Source: Chitinophaga pinensis (GTDB taxonomy: Bacteria > Bacteroidota > Bacteroidia > UBA4408). From it: a stretch of 40,423 nt of DNA. Below, piece by piece: positions 9,364 through 18,130 of the stretch; the first letter of the stretch is position 1, and the number at the start of each line of letters is the position of its first letter. A model generated the notes under the pieces. It did not search any database. It was given only the letters and a program-made list of their open reading frames with translations, and was not told where the DNA came from. The stretch lies in contig CAMBZU010000024.1 in the NCBI GenBank assembly GCA_945872355.1, forward strand, positions 1 to 40,423. Direction: 5' to 3'. The position numbers and the translations under genes were made by a program.

Positions 9364-10536
9364 ATGCTCAATAAAATCAACACTTTAAGAATAGTTTTTA
9401 GCCTTTTCCTTACAGGAATATTTTTGTTAGGTGCTAATACAACGTTTGCAGATGATAGTTTAGCAACACCTGCGGCTACTCAACATGCAGTCGAGGCTGC
9501 TGAATCTCATGATGCTACTCATCAAAATCAGGAAGCTCATGGAGAAGAAAAGTTTAATGCAGGTAAAATGATATTAGAGCACGTTGGCGATGCTCATGAT
9601 TGGCACATTGCAGGACATTTATCTATTCCATTGCCAGTAATTATTTATTCTGAATCGGGTTTAGATATCTTTTCAAGCAGCAGGTTTGAACATGGCCATG
9701 CAGCTTATGAATCAGAAAAAACTGGAATTATTTATAAAATTCACGAAAATAAAGTTATTGCTGTTGATTTTAATGGCAATGAAAACAAGGCATTAACTGA
9801 AACGTTTTATGATATTTCCATTACAAAAAATGTAGCTTCTTTACTTTTTAGCGTTACCTTGCTATGTTGGATATTTATTTCTGTTGCAAAGGCTTACACC
9901 AGAAATCCAGGTAAAGCGCCAAAAGGGTTGCAATCTTTTGTAGAACCAATCATTATCTTTATTAGAGATGATGTGGCTAAGGCAAGTATTGGCGAAAAAA
10001 AGTACAAAAAGTTTATGCCATATTTATTAACTGTTTTCTTTTTTATATGGATCAATAATTTGATGGGCTTAATTCCAATTGCACCATTCGGAGCAAATCT
10101 TACTGGAAATGTTGCTGTAACATTAACATTGGCAACCATTACTTTTATTATTACCACAATCAGCGCCAATGGCCATTATTGGCGTCATATTTTTGCAATG
10201 CCTGGTGTTCCTGCATGGGTATTGGTTTTATTAACACCTATTGAAATTTTGGGTTTGTTTTTAAGACCTTTTGTATTGATGGTCCGATTGTTTGCGAATA
10301 TCACAGCAGGACATATTATCGCTTTATCTTTCTTTAGTTTGATATTTATCTTTGGTGAAATGAATACAGGTGCTGGTTTAGGATTTTCATTATTCTCAAC
10401 TGCATTTACTGTATTTATGATGGTGATGGAATTGCTAGTTGCTTTCTTACAAGCTTATGTGTTTACTTTATTAAGCGCTGTTTATTTTGGTGCAGCTGTA
10501 GAGGAAGGACATCATGAAGAGGCACATGCACATTAA
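9364..10536 (+). CDS. atpB: ATP synthase F0 subunit a, with long histidine-rich N-terminal extension
   Basis: Subunit a forms the proton half-channels next to the c-ring. I choose ATG 9364 (390 residues) over the in-frame TTG at 9334, because the promoter's likely start site lies at the TTG and a signal peptide follows the ATG (IVFSLFLTGIFLLGA...TFA). After it comes an exported extension to about residue 155, rich in His, Glu and Ala, before the first conserved membrane helix (VASLLFSVTLLCWIF). The essential arginine is in MVRLFANITAGH (Arg308, equivalent to E. coli Arg210). The C-terminal tail is again His-rich (EEGHHEEAHAH). E. coli subunit a is 271 residues, so this one is over 100 longer; an extended, exported N terminus is, as far as I know, usual in Bacteroidota. 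First gene of the atp cluster. Confidence 0.93.
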   Translation: MLNKINTLRIVFSLFLTGIFLLGANTTFADDSLATPAATQHAVEAAESHDATHQNQEAHGEEKFNAGKMILEHVGDAHDWHIAGHLSIPLPVIIYSESGLDIFSSSRFEHGHAAYESEKTGIIYKIHENKVIAVDFNGNENKALTETFYDISITKNVASLLFSVTLLCWIFISVAKAYTRNPGKAPKGLQSFVEPIIIFIRDDVAKASIGEKKYKKFMPYLLTVFFFIWINNLMGLIPIAPFGANLTGNVAVTLTLATITFIITTISANGHYWRHIFAMPGVPAWVLVLLTPIEILGLFLRPFVLMVRLFANITAGHIIALSFFSLIFIFGEMNTGAGLGFSLFSTAFTVFMMVMELLVAFLQAYVFTLLSAVYFGAAVEEGHHEEAHAH

Positions 10537-10565
10537 TAAATTTTAATAATAATAAATAACAATAT

Positions 10566-10587
10566 TCCCGTGTAACGGGCATTTTTT
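10566..10587 (+). terminator. Hairpin with T-tract between atpB and atpE
   Basis: CCCGT (10567-10571), loop GTA, ACGGG (10575-10579), followed after CA by six T. A short but GC-rich stem in the 71-base gap between atpB and atpE. It looks like a weak intrinsic terminator or an mRNA processing or stability element; it cannot be a full stop, since the downstream genes need transcription unless they have their own promoter. Confidence 0.5.
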
Positions 10588-10601
10588 AACCCTCAAAATA
10601 A

Positions 10602-10868
<267 letters not shown>

Positions 10869-10889
10869 TTTTATTACAGCAAAAAATTT

Positions 10890-10927
10890 CCAATTAGTGC
10901 AGGGATTGCCTGCATTAATTGGTTTTT
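10890..10927 (+). terminator. Strong intrinsic terminator-like hairpin after atpE
   Basis: A 14-base-pair stem: left arm 10890-10903 (CCAATTAGTGCAGG), loop GATTG, right arm 10909-10922 (CCTGCATTAATTGG), one G-U pair, then five T. It lies in the atpE-atpF gap, inside the operon. No promoter consensus is visible between it and atpF at 10965, so partial read-through is likely, with extra atpE transcript as the result. Confidence 0.7.
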
Positions 10928-10964
10928 AAAAACAAAAATTTTAATCCATTTCAATACATAAACA

Positions 10965-11459
10965 ATGAATTTAGTAAAACCGGAATTTGGTCTTATCTTT
11001 TGGATGACGGTAACCTTCCTAATTGTATTTTTCTTAATGAAGAAATTTGCATGGGGTCCAATTCTTAAAATGATTCAAGAAAGAGAAGAATCTATTGAAA
11101 GTGCCTTAAATTCTGCTCAAAAAGCCAAGGATGAAATGGCTGAATTACAAAATAACAACGAAAAATTGTTAGCAGAAGCGCGTTTAGAAAAAGACAAAAT
11201 GCTAAAGGAAGCACGCGAAATTAAAGACACCATGATTAGCGATGCAAAAGATGCTGCGCAAAAAGAAGCACTAAGAATTATGGCAGATGCACGTAACACC
11301 ATACAAAATGAAAAAATGGCTGCTATCAATGAATTGAAAAATCAAGTTGCTTTAATGTCGGTTGATATTGCTGAGAAAATAATTCGCAAGGATTTATCTA
11401 AAGATGAAAGCCAAAAAACGTTGGTGGCTTCTCTTATTAATGATGTTAAACTTAACTAA
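10965..11459 (+). CDS. atpF: ATP synthase F0 subunit b
   Basis: The 164-residue peripheral-stalk subunit that holds F1 against the rotor torque. One membrane helix near residues 7-27 (GLIFWMTVTFLIVFFLM) is followed by FAWGPILKMIQEREESI, the usual motif where the helix leaves the membrane, and then by a long charged coiled coil rich in Ala, Lys and Glu to residue 140. The size fits bacterial b subunits (about 156-170). A single copy is present, without a b' gene. Stops 20 bases before atpH. Confidence 0.95.
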   Translation: MNLVKPEFGLIFWMTVTFLIVFFLMKKFAWGPILKMIQEREESIESALNSAQKAKDEMAELQNNNEKLLAEARLEKDKMLKEAREIKDTMISDAKDAAQKEALRIMADARNTIQNEKMAAINELKNQVALMSVDIAEKIIRKDLSKDESQKTLVASLINDVKLN

Positions 11460-11479
11460 TCATACCCTAAAAGGCTAAC

Positions 11480-12022
11480 ATGAAAGGAAATAAGATTGCA
11501 AAAAGGTATGCCTTAGCTTTGTTTAGTTTAGCAAAAAATGATGCTGAGTTAGAGAAGTTGAAAATGGATGTTAACCTTATTGAAGAAATTTGCAAAAATC
11601 GCGATTTCAGAGCAATGCTTGGTAGTCCAGTAATTAAACCGGCAATTAAAAGAGCTATTTTTAAAGAAATTTTCGAAGGTGGTGTTGATAATCAAACCAT
11701 TCTTTATTTAAACATGCTTCTTGAAAATCATCGCGAAGCTTTGTTAGTAGAAATTTGCTGGAGTTTTACTGAACTTTATAATAAGCACAAACATATTGTA
11801 AATGTATTTGTAACTTCAGCCGTTAAATTAAGCGATGCTGAGCGCAATAAAATTACGCAATTGGTAAAAGATGCCACAAAATGCGATGTAATACTTAATG
11901 AAACTATTAATGAGGCCCTTATTGGCGGCTTTATATTAAGATACGAAGATACACAAGTTGATAGCAGTGTATCTACCCAATTACTAAAAGTGAAACAACA
12001 ATTAACACAAAGAATTCAATAA
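11480..12022 (+). CDS. atpH: ATP synthase F1 subunit delta
   Basis: The 180-residue stalk subunit (OSCP type) that links subunit b to the top of F1. The N-terminal helical domain opens with [14 protein letters not shown], a typical start. The C-terminal part contains the family's moderately conserved [15 protein letters not shown] segment and ends with a [15 protein letters not shown] stretch, matching the usual GG-hydrophobic-(I/R)-x-D-x-x-(I/V)-D-x-S motif. Placed between atpF and atpA, 10 bases before atpA, as expected. Confidence 0.95.
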   Translation: MKGNKIAKRYALALFSLAKNDAELEKLKMDVNLIEEICKNRDFRAMLGSPVIKPAIKRAIFKEIFEGGVDNQTILYLNMLLENHREALLVEICWSFTELYNKHKHIVNVFVTSAVKLSDAERNKITQLVKDATKCDVILNETINEALIGGFILRYEDTQVDSSVSTQLLKVKQQLTQRIQ

Positions 12023-12032
12023 TAAAATTACA

Positions 12033-13613
12033 ATGGCAGAAGTAAAATCAGCAGAAGTATCTGCAATTTTAAGACAACAATTGGCAGGGTTTCGTTCAGA
12101 AACTGAACTACAAGAAGTAGGCACCGTGTTGCAAGTAGGTGATGGTATAGCCCGCATCTATGGTTTGTCGAACGTACAATCGGGTGAATTGATTGAGTTT
12201 GAAACCGGTTTAAAAGGAATTGTACTAAATCTGGAAGAAGATAACGTAGGCGCCGTATTACTTGGTTCTGCTGAAGGAATTAAAGAAGGTGCTGTGGTTA
12301 AACGTACACGTAAAATTGCTTCCATCAATGTGGGTGAAGGTATGTTAGGGCGTGTGGTTGATACTTTAGGTACTCCAATAGATGGCAAAGGTCCTATTAC
12401 TGGCGTTACATACGAAATGCCAATCGAAAGAAAAGCACCAGGTGTAATTTATCGTCAACCGGTTAATGAGCCATTGCAAACTGGTTTGAAAGCTATCGAT
12501 GCGATGATTCCAATTGGTCGTGGCCAACGTGAGTTAATTATTGGCGACCGTCAAACAGGTAAAACTGCGGTTGCAATTGATACTATTATTAATCAAAAAG
12601 AATTTTACGAAGCAGGTAACCCTGTTTATTGTATATATGTAGCTATTGGACAAAAAGGTTCAACGGTTGCTAACGTATTGCGTGTATTAGAAGAAAGAGG
12701 CGCAATGCCTTACACAGTGATTGTTTCGGCAACTGCTTCTGATCCTGCTCCTATGCAGTTTTACGCGCCGTTTGCTGGGGCAGCTATTGGTGAATTTTTT
12801 AGAGATACTGGTCGTCCTGCGCTAATCATTTATGATGATTTATCTAAGCAAGCTGTTGCTTACCGTGAGGTGTCGTTATTGTTGCGTAGACCTCCAGGTC
12901 GTGAGGCTTATCCAGGTGACGTGTTTTATTTACATAGCCGTTTGCTTGAAAGAGCTGCTAAAATCAATGCTTCTGACGAAATCGCAAAGAACATGAACGA
13001 TTTGCCAGATTCAATTAAAAGTATTGTCAAAGGTGGTGGCTCATTAACTGCATTGCCAATTATTGAAACTCAAGCAGGTGACGTTTCTGCATATATTCCA
13101 ACCAATGTAATTTCAATTACCGATGGTCAGATATTCTTAGAATCTAACTTGTTTAACTCTGGTGTGCGTCCTGCAATTAACGTTGGTATTTCGGTATCTC
13201 GTGTGGGTGGTAATGCGCAGATAAAATCAATGAAAAAAGTATCTGGTACTTTAAAATTGGATCAAGCACAATACCGCGAATTAGAGGCTTTTTCAAAGTT
13301 TGGTTCTGACTTAGATGCTGCAACTAAATCTGTATTAGATAAGGGAGCTAGAAACGTGGAAATTTTGAAACAAGGTCAGTTCTCACCTTTGCGCGTTGAA
13401 CAACAAACTGCAATCATATACGTAGGCACTAAGGGTTTATTAAGTATTGTGCCAATAAACAAAGTAAGAGAGTTTGAAGCTGATTTCTTGAGTATTTTAG
13501 AGGCTAAGCATAAAAATGTGCTTAATGATTTAAAAGCTGGTAAATTAACAGATGAAATTACTGCTATTTTAGATAATGAAGCTAAGGAATTAGCAAAAAG
13601 ATTTAAAATATAA
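12033..13613 (+). CDS. atpA: ATP synthase F1 subunit alpha
   Basis: The non-catalytic nucleotide-binding subunit of the F1 hexamer, 526 residues. Beta-barrel domain at about 25-100, then the nucleotide-binding domain with Walker A GDRQTGKT at 171-178, a Walker B-like [11 protein letters not shown], the [22 protein letters not shown] segment split across the catalytic interface region, and the arginine finger in SVSRVGG (Arg390). The C-terminal helical bundle is complete. Codons here are more uniform and slightly GC-richer (many CGT) than in the flanking genes, as for highly expressed genes. The beta subunit (atpD) and epsilon (atpC) are not in the window. Confidence 0.98.
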   Translation: MAEVKSAEVSAILRQQLAGFRSETELQEVGTVLQVGDGIARIYGLSNVQSGELIEFETGLKGIVLNLEEDNVGAVLLGSAEGIKEGAVVKRTRKIASINVGEGMLGRVVDTLGTPIDGKGPITGVTYEMPIERKAPGVIYRQPVNEPLQTGLKAIDAMIPIGRGQRELIIGDRQTGKTAVAIDTIINQKEFYEAGNPVYCIYVAIGQKGSTVANVLRVLEERGAMPYTVIVSATASDPAPMQFYAPFAGAAIGEFFRDTGRPALIIYDDLSKQAVAYREVSLLLRRPPGREAYPGDVFYLHSRLLERAAKINASDEIAKNMNDLPDSIKSIVKGGGSLTALPIIETQAGDVSAYIPTNVISITDGQIFLESNLFNSGVRPAINVGISVSRVGGNAQIKSMKKVSGTLKLDQAQYRELEAFSKFGSDLDAATKSVLDKGARNVEILKQGQFSPLRVEQQTAIIYVGTKGLLSIVPINKVREFEADFLSILEAKHKNVLNDLKAGKLTDEITAILDNEAKELAKRFKI

Positions 13614-13677
13614 TTACATCAACACACAAGTATTCAGTAAAATAATTAATTGATTATCCCATTGAATTAAAAGTAAA

Positions 13678-14565
13678 ATGGCTAACTTAAAAGAAGTACG
13701 TAATAGAATTGTTTCCATCACTTCTACGCAACAAATCACCAAAGCTATGAAAATGGTTTCGGCAGCTAAGTTGCGTAGAGCACAGGATGCCATTATTCAA
13801 ATGCGCCCTTATGCCAACAAATTGCAAGAAATATTGCAAAATGTAAGTGGTAGTGTTGATGCCTCAGAAGGTGGTCAATTTTCTACAGTAAGAGATGTAA
13901 AAAGTGTGCTTATTGTTGTGGTTACTTCTAACAGAGGTTTGTGTGGCGCTTTTAATATGAATGTTATTAAAAGAGCTAATCACCTGGCAAAAAACGAATA
14001 CAAAAATTGCAAAGTAAGTGTGCTTTGTGTTGGTAAAAAAGCAAACGATTTCTTCAAGAAAACAGAATACAATATTGTAGGTACTGATTTGCCAAAAAGA
14101 TTACACGAATTATATGATAGCTTAACTTTTGATAATGTAGCTCCGGTTGCTGAAATGGTAATGAAAGCTTTTGCAGATGCACAATTTGATAAAGTTGAAA
14201 TTATTTATAACAAGTTTAAAAATGCTGCAGTGCAGGAAGTGGTAATTGAACAATTTTTACCAGTGGCTCCGCCAAAAAATAACGGCACAACAAAACAAGC
14301 CAATCTCGATTTTATTTTTGAACCTAATCAAGCAGCTATTGTACGCGATTTAATTCCTAAATCATTAAAGGTGCAGTTTTATAAAACATTACTAGACTCT
14401 CACGCCTCAGAGCATGGTGCGCGTATGACATCGATGCATAAAGCAACTGATAATGCAGGAGCGTTGATTAAAGAGTTGAAATTAAGCTATAACAAAGCAC
14501 GTCAGGCTGCTATTACTAATGAAATATTAGAGATTGTTGGCGGTGCTGAAGCCCTGAAAGGATAA
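13678..14565 (+). CDS. atpG: ATP synthase F1 subunit gamma
   Basis: The central rotor shaft, 295 residues. The N-terminal helix carries the conserved opening RNRIVSITSTQQITKAMKMVS, here shown in parts: ITSTQQITKAMKMVSAAKLR is the hallmark of the family. The Rossmann-like middle has VTSNRGLCGAFN, and the C-terminal helix has the RMTSMHKATDNA and YNKARQAAITNEILEIVGGAEAL segments that pair with the first helix. It ends the cluster; an intrinsic terminator begins 22 bases after the stop. Confidence 0.97.
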   Translation: MANLKEVRNRIVSITSTQQITKAMKMVSAAKLRRAQDAIIQMRPYANKLQEILQNVSGSVDASEGGQFSTVRDVKSVLIVVVTSNRGLCGAFNMNVIKRANHLAKNEYKNCKVSVLCVGKKANDFFKKTEYNIVGTDLPKRLHELYDSLTFDNVAPVAEMVMKAFADAQFDKVEIIYNKFKNAAVQEVVIEQFLPVAPPKNNGTTKQANLDFIFEPNQAAIVRDLIPKSLKVQFYKTLLDSHASEHGARMTSMHKATDNAGALIKELKLSYNKARQAAITNEILEIVGGAEALKG

Positions 14566-14586
14566 ATTAGTAAGCATTTTGATAGA

Positions 14587-14619
14587 AACCCGGTAAGTGA
14601 TTATCGGGTTTTTTGTTTT
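14587..14619 (+). terminator. Intrinsic terminator of the atp operon
   Basis: Ten-base-pair stem AACCCGGTAA (14587-14596), loop GTGA, TTATCGGGTT (14601-14610) with one G-U pair, followed by TTTTG and four more T. It lies 22 bases past the atpG stop. Confidence 0.85.
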
Positions 14620-14630
14620 ACATAAGTTTT

Positions 14631-14720
14631 ATGGCGGAACGAGCAAGTTGCACGCGCCAGTTTATGCTTGAGGACTTCAAATTCAACATGATTTCGGCCT
14701 TGAGCCACACCACGAAGTAG
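14631..14720. other. GC-rich island, possible conserved intergenic repeat
   Basis: A segment visibly richer in G and C than its surroundings, beginning GGCGGAACGAGC and running to a CACCACGAAG. It contains a 29-codon open frame (ATG 14631 to TAG 14718), which I do not call as a gene. It looks like a dispersed repeat or relic; there is no second copy in this window. Confidence 0.35.
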
Positions 14721-14793
14721 CATCAACACCAATAAATAACTAAAAGTTGATAATCATTCAATCACGCATTATGCATTGAAAGTACAATGGAAG

Positions 14794-14814
14794 ATTGCGG
14801 GTCGAGCCCGCAAT
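14794..14814. repeat. GC-rich palindrome (REP-like)
   Basis: ATTGCGGG, loop TCGAG, CCCGCAAT: a perfect 8-base-pair stem in AT-rich surroundings, not followed by a T-tract. Short palindromes of this kind occur as dispersed repeats in many bacterial genomes. Confidence 0.5.
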
Positions 14815-14899
14815 GACGATAGTAGTAGCTTCCTTTATAGAAAAAGCCTATTGCTGAACTCAATAACATTAGATTCGTCCTTAAAGAGCCGGATGTAAA

Positions 14900-15030
14900 T
14901 TATACCAATAGCATTTATTTTTTAGGCCAACTAAAAAATAAATTTACAATGGTTAATGCCGATACAACTTGAAACTAGTACAATAAGGCTTGGCCGCAAT
15001 TGGACTAAATTGAAAGTGTAATCGGTATAA
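14900..15030. repeat. 131-bp interspersed repeat, copy A (inverted ends, MITE-like)
   Basis: Begins TTATACCAAT and ends AATCGGTATAA, which are imperfect inverted repeats. A perfect 13-base-pair hairpin lies inside near the left end (arms 14913-14925 and 14931-14943), and TTAGTCCAA-like sequence recurs inverted near the right end (ATTGGACTAA). Copy B at 40246-40376 is exactly the same length and about 90 percent identical by eye, in the same orientation. No coding capacity. Confidence 0.8.
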
Positions 15031-15233
15031 TCAATTATTATGCTCAATTTAGTTCCTAAGCCCCTTCCAATTTTATTAAGCAGCTTCAAAGTGCTTTTCA
15101 ATTATTGGAAATTAGTCCTTTTTTAGTAACTCGCTACAAAAATATTAGCTCTTTAAACCCAAATTAATCAATAGGAGATTTAAAAAATAGAACTACTTGA
15201 TTTAGTTGGGTTAATCCCGATTTAGAAAATGTT

Positions 15234-15291
15234 ATCAGATTTGTAAAAATCTGATTTACAATTTCTTTATCGTTTACGCATTTCTAATGCG
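15234..15291. repeat. Pair of neighbouring palindromes
   Basis: First ATCAGATTT, loop GTAA, AAATCTGAT (15234-15255, 9-bp stem); then CGCATT, loop TCT, AATGCG (15277-15291, 6-bp stem). The pair resembles the double-palindrome arrangement of REP sequences, but no REP-associated transposase gene is in the window. Confidence 0.45.
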
Positions 15292-15572
15292 CAATCTGGG
15301 TTAAATTTAAGAAAGTTTTCCTTTAGATTATTCTTTGTTATTGATGAGAAATAATTTACAGTAAGGATTTTAGCTTGTGTTCACAATAAAAGAAGTCCAA
15401 GTAGAAGGCCTTAGTTGTGTAATTAAGCTTCAGCTAACAAAAAAAATTTATAGTTGCTGTTGTGCTTGCGCTAGGTTTTTGTAATTTGACTAAAATTATA
15501 TTTATGGCTAAAAGTTTATTTTTTTTAAGGGCTTAATATCAGTTACTTTGTAGTGTTATAACGACTTTAAAA

Positions 15573-16613
15573 ATGGAAAATAAAATTACCTTTTTTGTAA
15601 AATTTACAGTACTTACTTTAGGGTTACTTTATATATTAATTGCCGCAGGCAGCATTGTTCGTTCTACCGGCAGTGGCATGGGTTGCCCCGATTGGCCAAA
15701 ATGTTTTGGTTATTTGGTTCCTCCAACAGCTATTAGTACACTCACCTATACCCAAGGAAGAGCTTTTGAAAAAGGGCAAATGGTAATTGCTAATGATACC
15801 CTTTGGGTAGCCACCAGCAAAGTAATTGCAGGAACAAGCATCGACAGAAATATATGGATTAAATACCCTAAACACGATTACTCAACCTTTAATGCCAAGC
15901 ACACCTGGATTGAATACATCAATAGATTGATTGGCGCTTTAACAGGTTTATTTGTTTTTGCTATGTTTTTACTTGCGGTAAGATTGAAAAACAGGAAATT
16001 AATTATAGCCTCTTTGGTTGTGGTATTGTTTACCGGTTTTCAAGCCTGGCTTGGCGCAAAGGTGGTGGCAAGTAATTTAGCGCCGCTAAAAATTACAACA
16101 CATATGGCTATGGCTTTTGTAATCTTATTACTGATAGTTTACATATTGTTTACTTTAAAAAATCTTTTGAAGAAAGGAATGCAATCGACAGATGTATTTA
16201 TTAAAAAAGCGAGTATCGGACTTTTAGTTTTTACATTTCTGCAAATGATTGTTGGAACGCAGGTAAGACAGGATATAGATAGATTTTCTCATTTATTGGC
16301 CAACCAACCGCGCCAAACTTGGATTGATGGACTAGGCTTACTTTTTATAGGGCATAAAAATATGGCGCTACTCTTAACCATTGCTACATTCTGGTTACTC
16401 AAAAAAATGAAGCATGCAGGGATGGAAGTTTCTTTTCCGTTTAATGCGCTTTTAGCGATAACTGTTACAGAGATATTTATTGGCTTAGCCCTCAATTTTT
16501 TAGGTTTGCCATGGTTCTTACAACCTGCCCATTTGGTTTTGGCAGGTATGATTTTAAGTATTCAGTTTTATTTGGTGTTGCAATTACAAATAAAGTCAAC
16601 TATTAAAGAATAG
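15573..16613 (+). CDS. ctaA: Heme A synthase (CtaA/COX15 family)
   Basis: Oxidises the C8 methyl of heme O to a formyl group, giving heme A for cytochrome oxidases. The 346-residue protein has eight predicted membrane helices in two related halves. The first outer loop has the conserved cysteine pair in GMGCPDWPKCFG (Cys38, Cys44). The catalytic glutamate is Glu114 in WIEYINR; histidine ligands are His177 (ITTHMAM), His261 (FIGHKN) and His320 (QPAHLV). The first heme-ligand position, usually His three residues after the Glu, is Asn117 here. The loop between helices 1 and 2 (about 48-110) is long. No ctaB or oxidase genes are adjacent. ferrochelatase (hemH) lies 6.5 kb upstream on the other strand. 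Confidence 0.9.
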   Translation: MENKITFFVKFTVLTLGLLYILIAAGSIVRSTGSGMGCPDWPKCFGYLVPPTAISTLTYTQGRAFEKGQMVIANDTLWVATSKVIAGTSIDRNIWIKYPKHDYSTFNAKHTWIEYINRLIGALTGLFVFAMFLLAVRLKNRKLIIASLVVVLFTGFQAWLGAKVVASNLAPLKITTHMAMAFVILLLIVYILFTLKNLLKKGMQSTDVFIKKASIGLLVFTFLQMIVGTQVRQDIDRFSHLLANQPRQTWIDGLGLLFIGHKNMALLLTIATFWLLKKMKHAGMEVSFPFNALLAITVTEIFIGLALNFLGLPWFLQPAHLVLAGMILSIQFYLVLQLQIKSTIKE

Positions 16614-16714
16614 CTTATAAATTATTGCCACGATTTTTTAGCAAAGATTTATTTTAAATTGAATATTAATTTTAACAAATAAAATATATAAAAATCAATA
16701 TTTTATTTATTAAG

Positions 16715-16742
16715 TTTGTTGTCACTCTTCTGGTTAACTTTA
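16715..16742 (+). promoter_or_regulatory. Possible promoter for the T9SS cargo gene at 16788
   Basis: TTTG at 16715-16718, 16 bases, then TAACTTTA at 16735-16742. The -7 element misses only the last base of TAnnTTTG, and the spacing is a little short. It would give a leader of about 40 bases. Confidence 0.4.
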
Positions 16743-16787
16743 AAATAGATTTATGATAGAAGAGCATAAATCTAAAATTCAAAAAAT

Positions 16788-17960
16788 ATGAAAAAAATAT
16801 ACTTATTAGCGGTTTCAATCGCTTTCGCAGCCGGTGTTAAGGCACAAGGTTTGCCAAAACCATCCGAAAGTCAAAGATTAAGTAAGGAAGAAGTGCTTGG
16901 TCAAAGACATCATGCTGCAGGCGCTGTAGACCGTTCACAATCTTTTTACATGGATCATAGTACTGCAAATTTTGATGATGATTTCTTCTTATGGAGAATG
17001 TGCTCAAACTATACTGCAGCAGACACATCTTTAAATTTTATTGGATTATCATTAAATAAAATTGCCGGTTACACAGATCCAGCTGATCCTGCTGGAACAA
17101 TTTGCGATTCATCTTTATTTGGCTTTACTTCATCTTATCCAACAGATATTGGGATAAGAATTGACAGTATTTTTACTCAAATTACACATGAAAACAATAG
17201 TGGTAATTATGATAAAATTACAATGCAAATTGTTAAGTTAAATGCTCAGGGAGCTCCAGCAAGTACTGCGGGAGTTTCAACGGTTTTATGGGAGCAAACA
17301 GATAGTAGCAATGTAGCGTTAAGCGGAAGTGGAAATTGGTTAGGTACAGGCGCTGCAGTAGTTCTTTCCTACACACCATATCCAAATTTTATTGGAACAT
17401 CTCCTGGTAGTACATTAGGTTTGGTATTCAAATATGAAGATGCAAGTAAAAGCGATACGCTTGGTATGATTGCAGGATATATGATTGATCCTCTTGATGC
17501 TACAAAAGCTTTACAAAGTGAAATTAAAACTTCATATATGAGATATCCTCCCTATATCCCTAATGTAACTAAAAATTCAGGTGTAGGTTATGGTACACCA
17601 GTTGGTAGTGGCGGTTGGTTTTTTGCTCAAAACTGGGGCATGTGGGCTTATGTTACTGTAGGTACAGATGTATCAGGATTTGGTCAAAATTCTGCCAATG
17701 GTTTCAGAGTGCTAGAGTCATATCCTAACCCAACAAATACTGTAACAAATGTACGTTATGCTTTAGGCGTAGCAAGTGATGTAACAGTTGTTGTAACTGA
17801 TATTACTGGAAAAGTTGTTTATAAAACAGCTGCTTCTCAACAAGGTGCTGGCGAATACAGCATTAGCCTTGGCACAGAAAACTTAAGCAATGGTGTTTAT
17901 ACTTATACTTTAAACGCAAATAACGCTGCTGTAAGTAAAAGATTTGTAGTTCAACATTAA
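16788..17960 (+). CDS. Secreted protein of unknown function with T9SS type A sorting domain
   Basis: A 390-residue protein I do not recognise beyond its export signals. Residues 1-19 are a signal peptide (MKKIYLLAVSIAFAAGVKA). The body, about 20-300, is rich in Ser, Thr, Gly and aromatic residues, as in beta-sheet surface proteins, and has few charges. The last 80 residues form a T9SS type A sorting domain: it starts ESYPNPTN, continues with a VTDITGKVVY core, and ends with LSNGVYTYTL and KRFVVQH. Such domains direct passage through the outer membrane by the type IX system and are then usually cleaved. It has its own likely promoter and a strong terminator, so it is probably a single-gene unit. 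Confidence 0.85.
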   Translation: MKKIYLLAVSIAFAAGVKAQGLPKPSESQRLSKEEVLGQRHHAAGAVDRSQSFYMDHSTANFDDDFFLWRMCSNYTAADTSLNFIGLSLNKIAGYTDPADPAGTICDSSLFGFTSSYPTDIGIRIDSIFTQITHENNSGNYDKITMQIVKLNAQGAPASTAGVSTVLWEQTDSSNVALSGSGNWLGTGAAVVLSYTPYPNFIGTSPGSTLGLVFKYEDASKSDTLGMIAGYMIDPLDATKALQSEIKTSYMRYPPYIPNVTKNSGVGYGTPVGSGGWFFAQNWGMWAYVTVGTDVSGFGQNSANGFRVLESYPNPTNTVTNVRYALGVASDVTVVVTDITGKVVYKTAASQQGAGEYSISLGTENLSNGVYTYTLNANNAAVSKRFVVQH

Positions 17961-17970
17961 TAAATAAATT

Positions 17971-18011
17971 AAAAAAGAGGGGTTAACTTTATTAGTTAGC
18001 CCCTCTTTTTT
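17971..18011. terminator. Bidirectional intrinsic terminator
   Basis: An 18-base-pair stem: left arm 17971-17988 begins AAAAAAGAGGGG, loop TTATT, right arm 17994-18011 ends CCCCTCTTTTTT, with one G-U pair. The A-tract on one side and T-tract on the other let it end transcription from both the cargo gene (+) and the convergent mlaE-mlaF operon (-). Confidence 0.85.
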
Positions 18012-18130
18012 GTATGTAATAATACAAAAAAATATTAAAGGATACACTCAAAACATGGTACTTGGATTACAGTAATCTATTGATTAATGCAAAATAATTT
18101 GAGTAAATTGCTGATACTGAATTATTAGGG

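Larger units (their letters stand above)
14620..15572. other. Gene-free, repeat-rich stretch between atpG and ctaA
   Basis: About 950 bases with no ORF I would call a gene. It holds a GC-rich island (14631-14720), a GC-rich palindrome (14794-14814), a 131-bp repeat with inverted ends (14900-15030) and two close palindromes (15234-15255 and 15277-15291). The rest, 15035-15230 and 15300-15540, is AT-rich and shows nothing I can name. TTACTTTG at 15543-15550 is one base off the -7 consensus and may serve the ctaA gene. Confidence 0.7.

Noticed and set aside
14631-14720. A 29-codon open frame beginning MAERASCTRQF
   Set aside because: Too short, no recognised motif and no promoter directly upstream; lies right after a strong terminator.
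14801-14815. A possible tRNA T-arm (GGTCGAGCCC)
   Set aside because: No acceptor stem, anticodon arm or CCA-end context could be fitted; it is the loop and arm of a simple palindrome.
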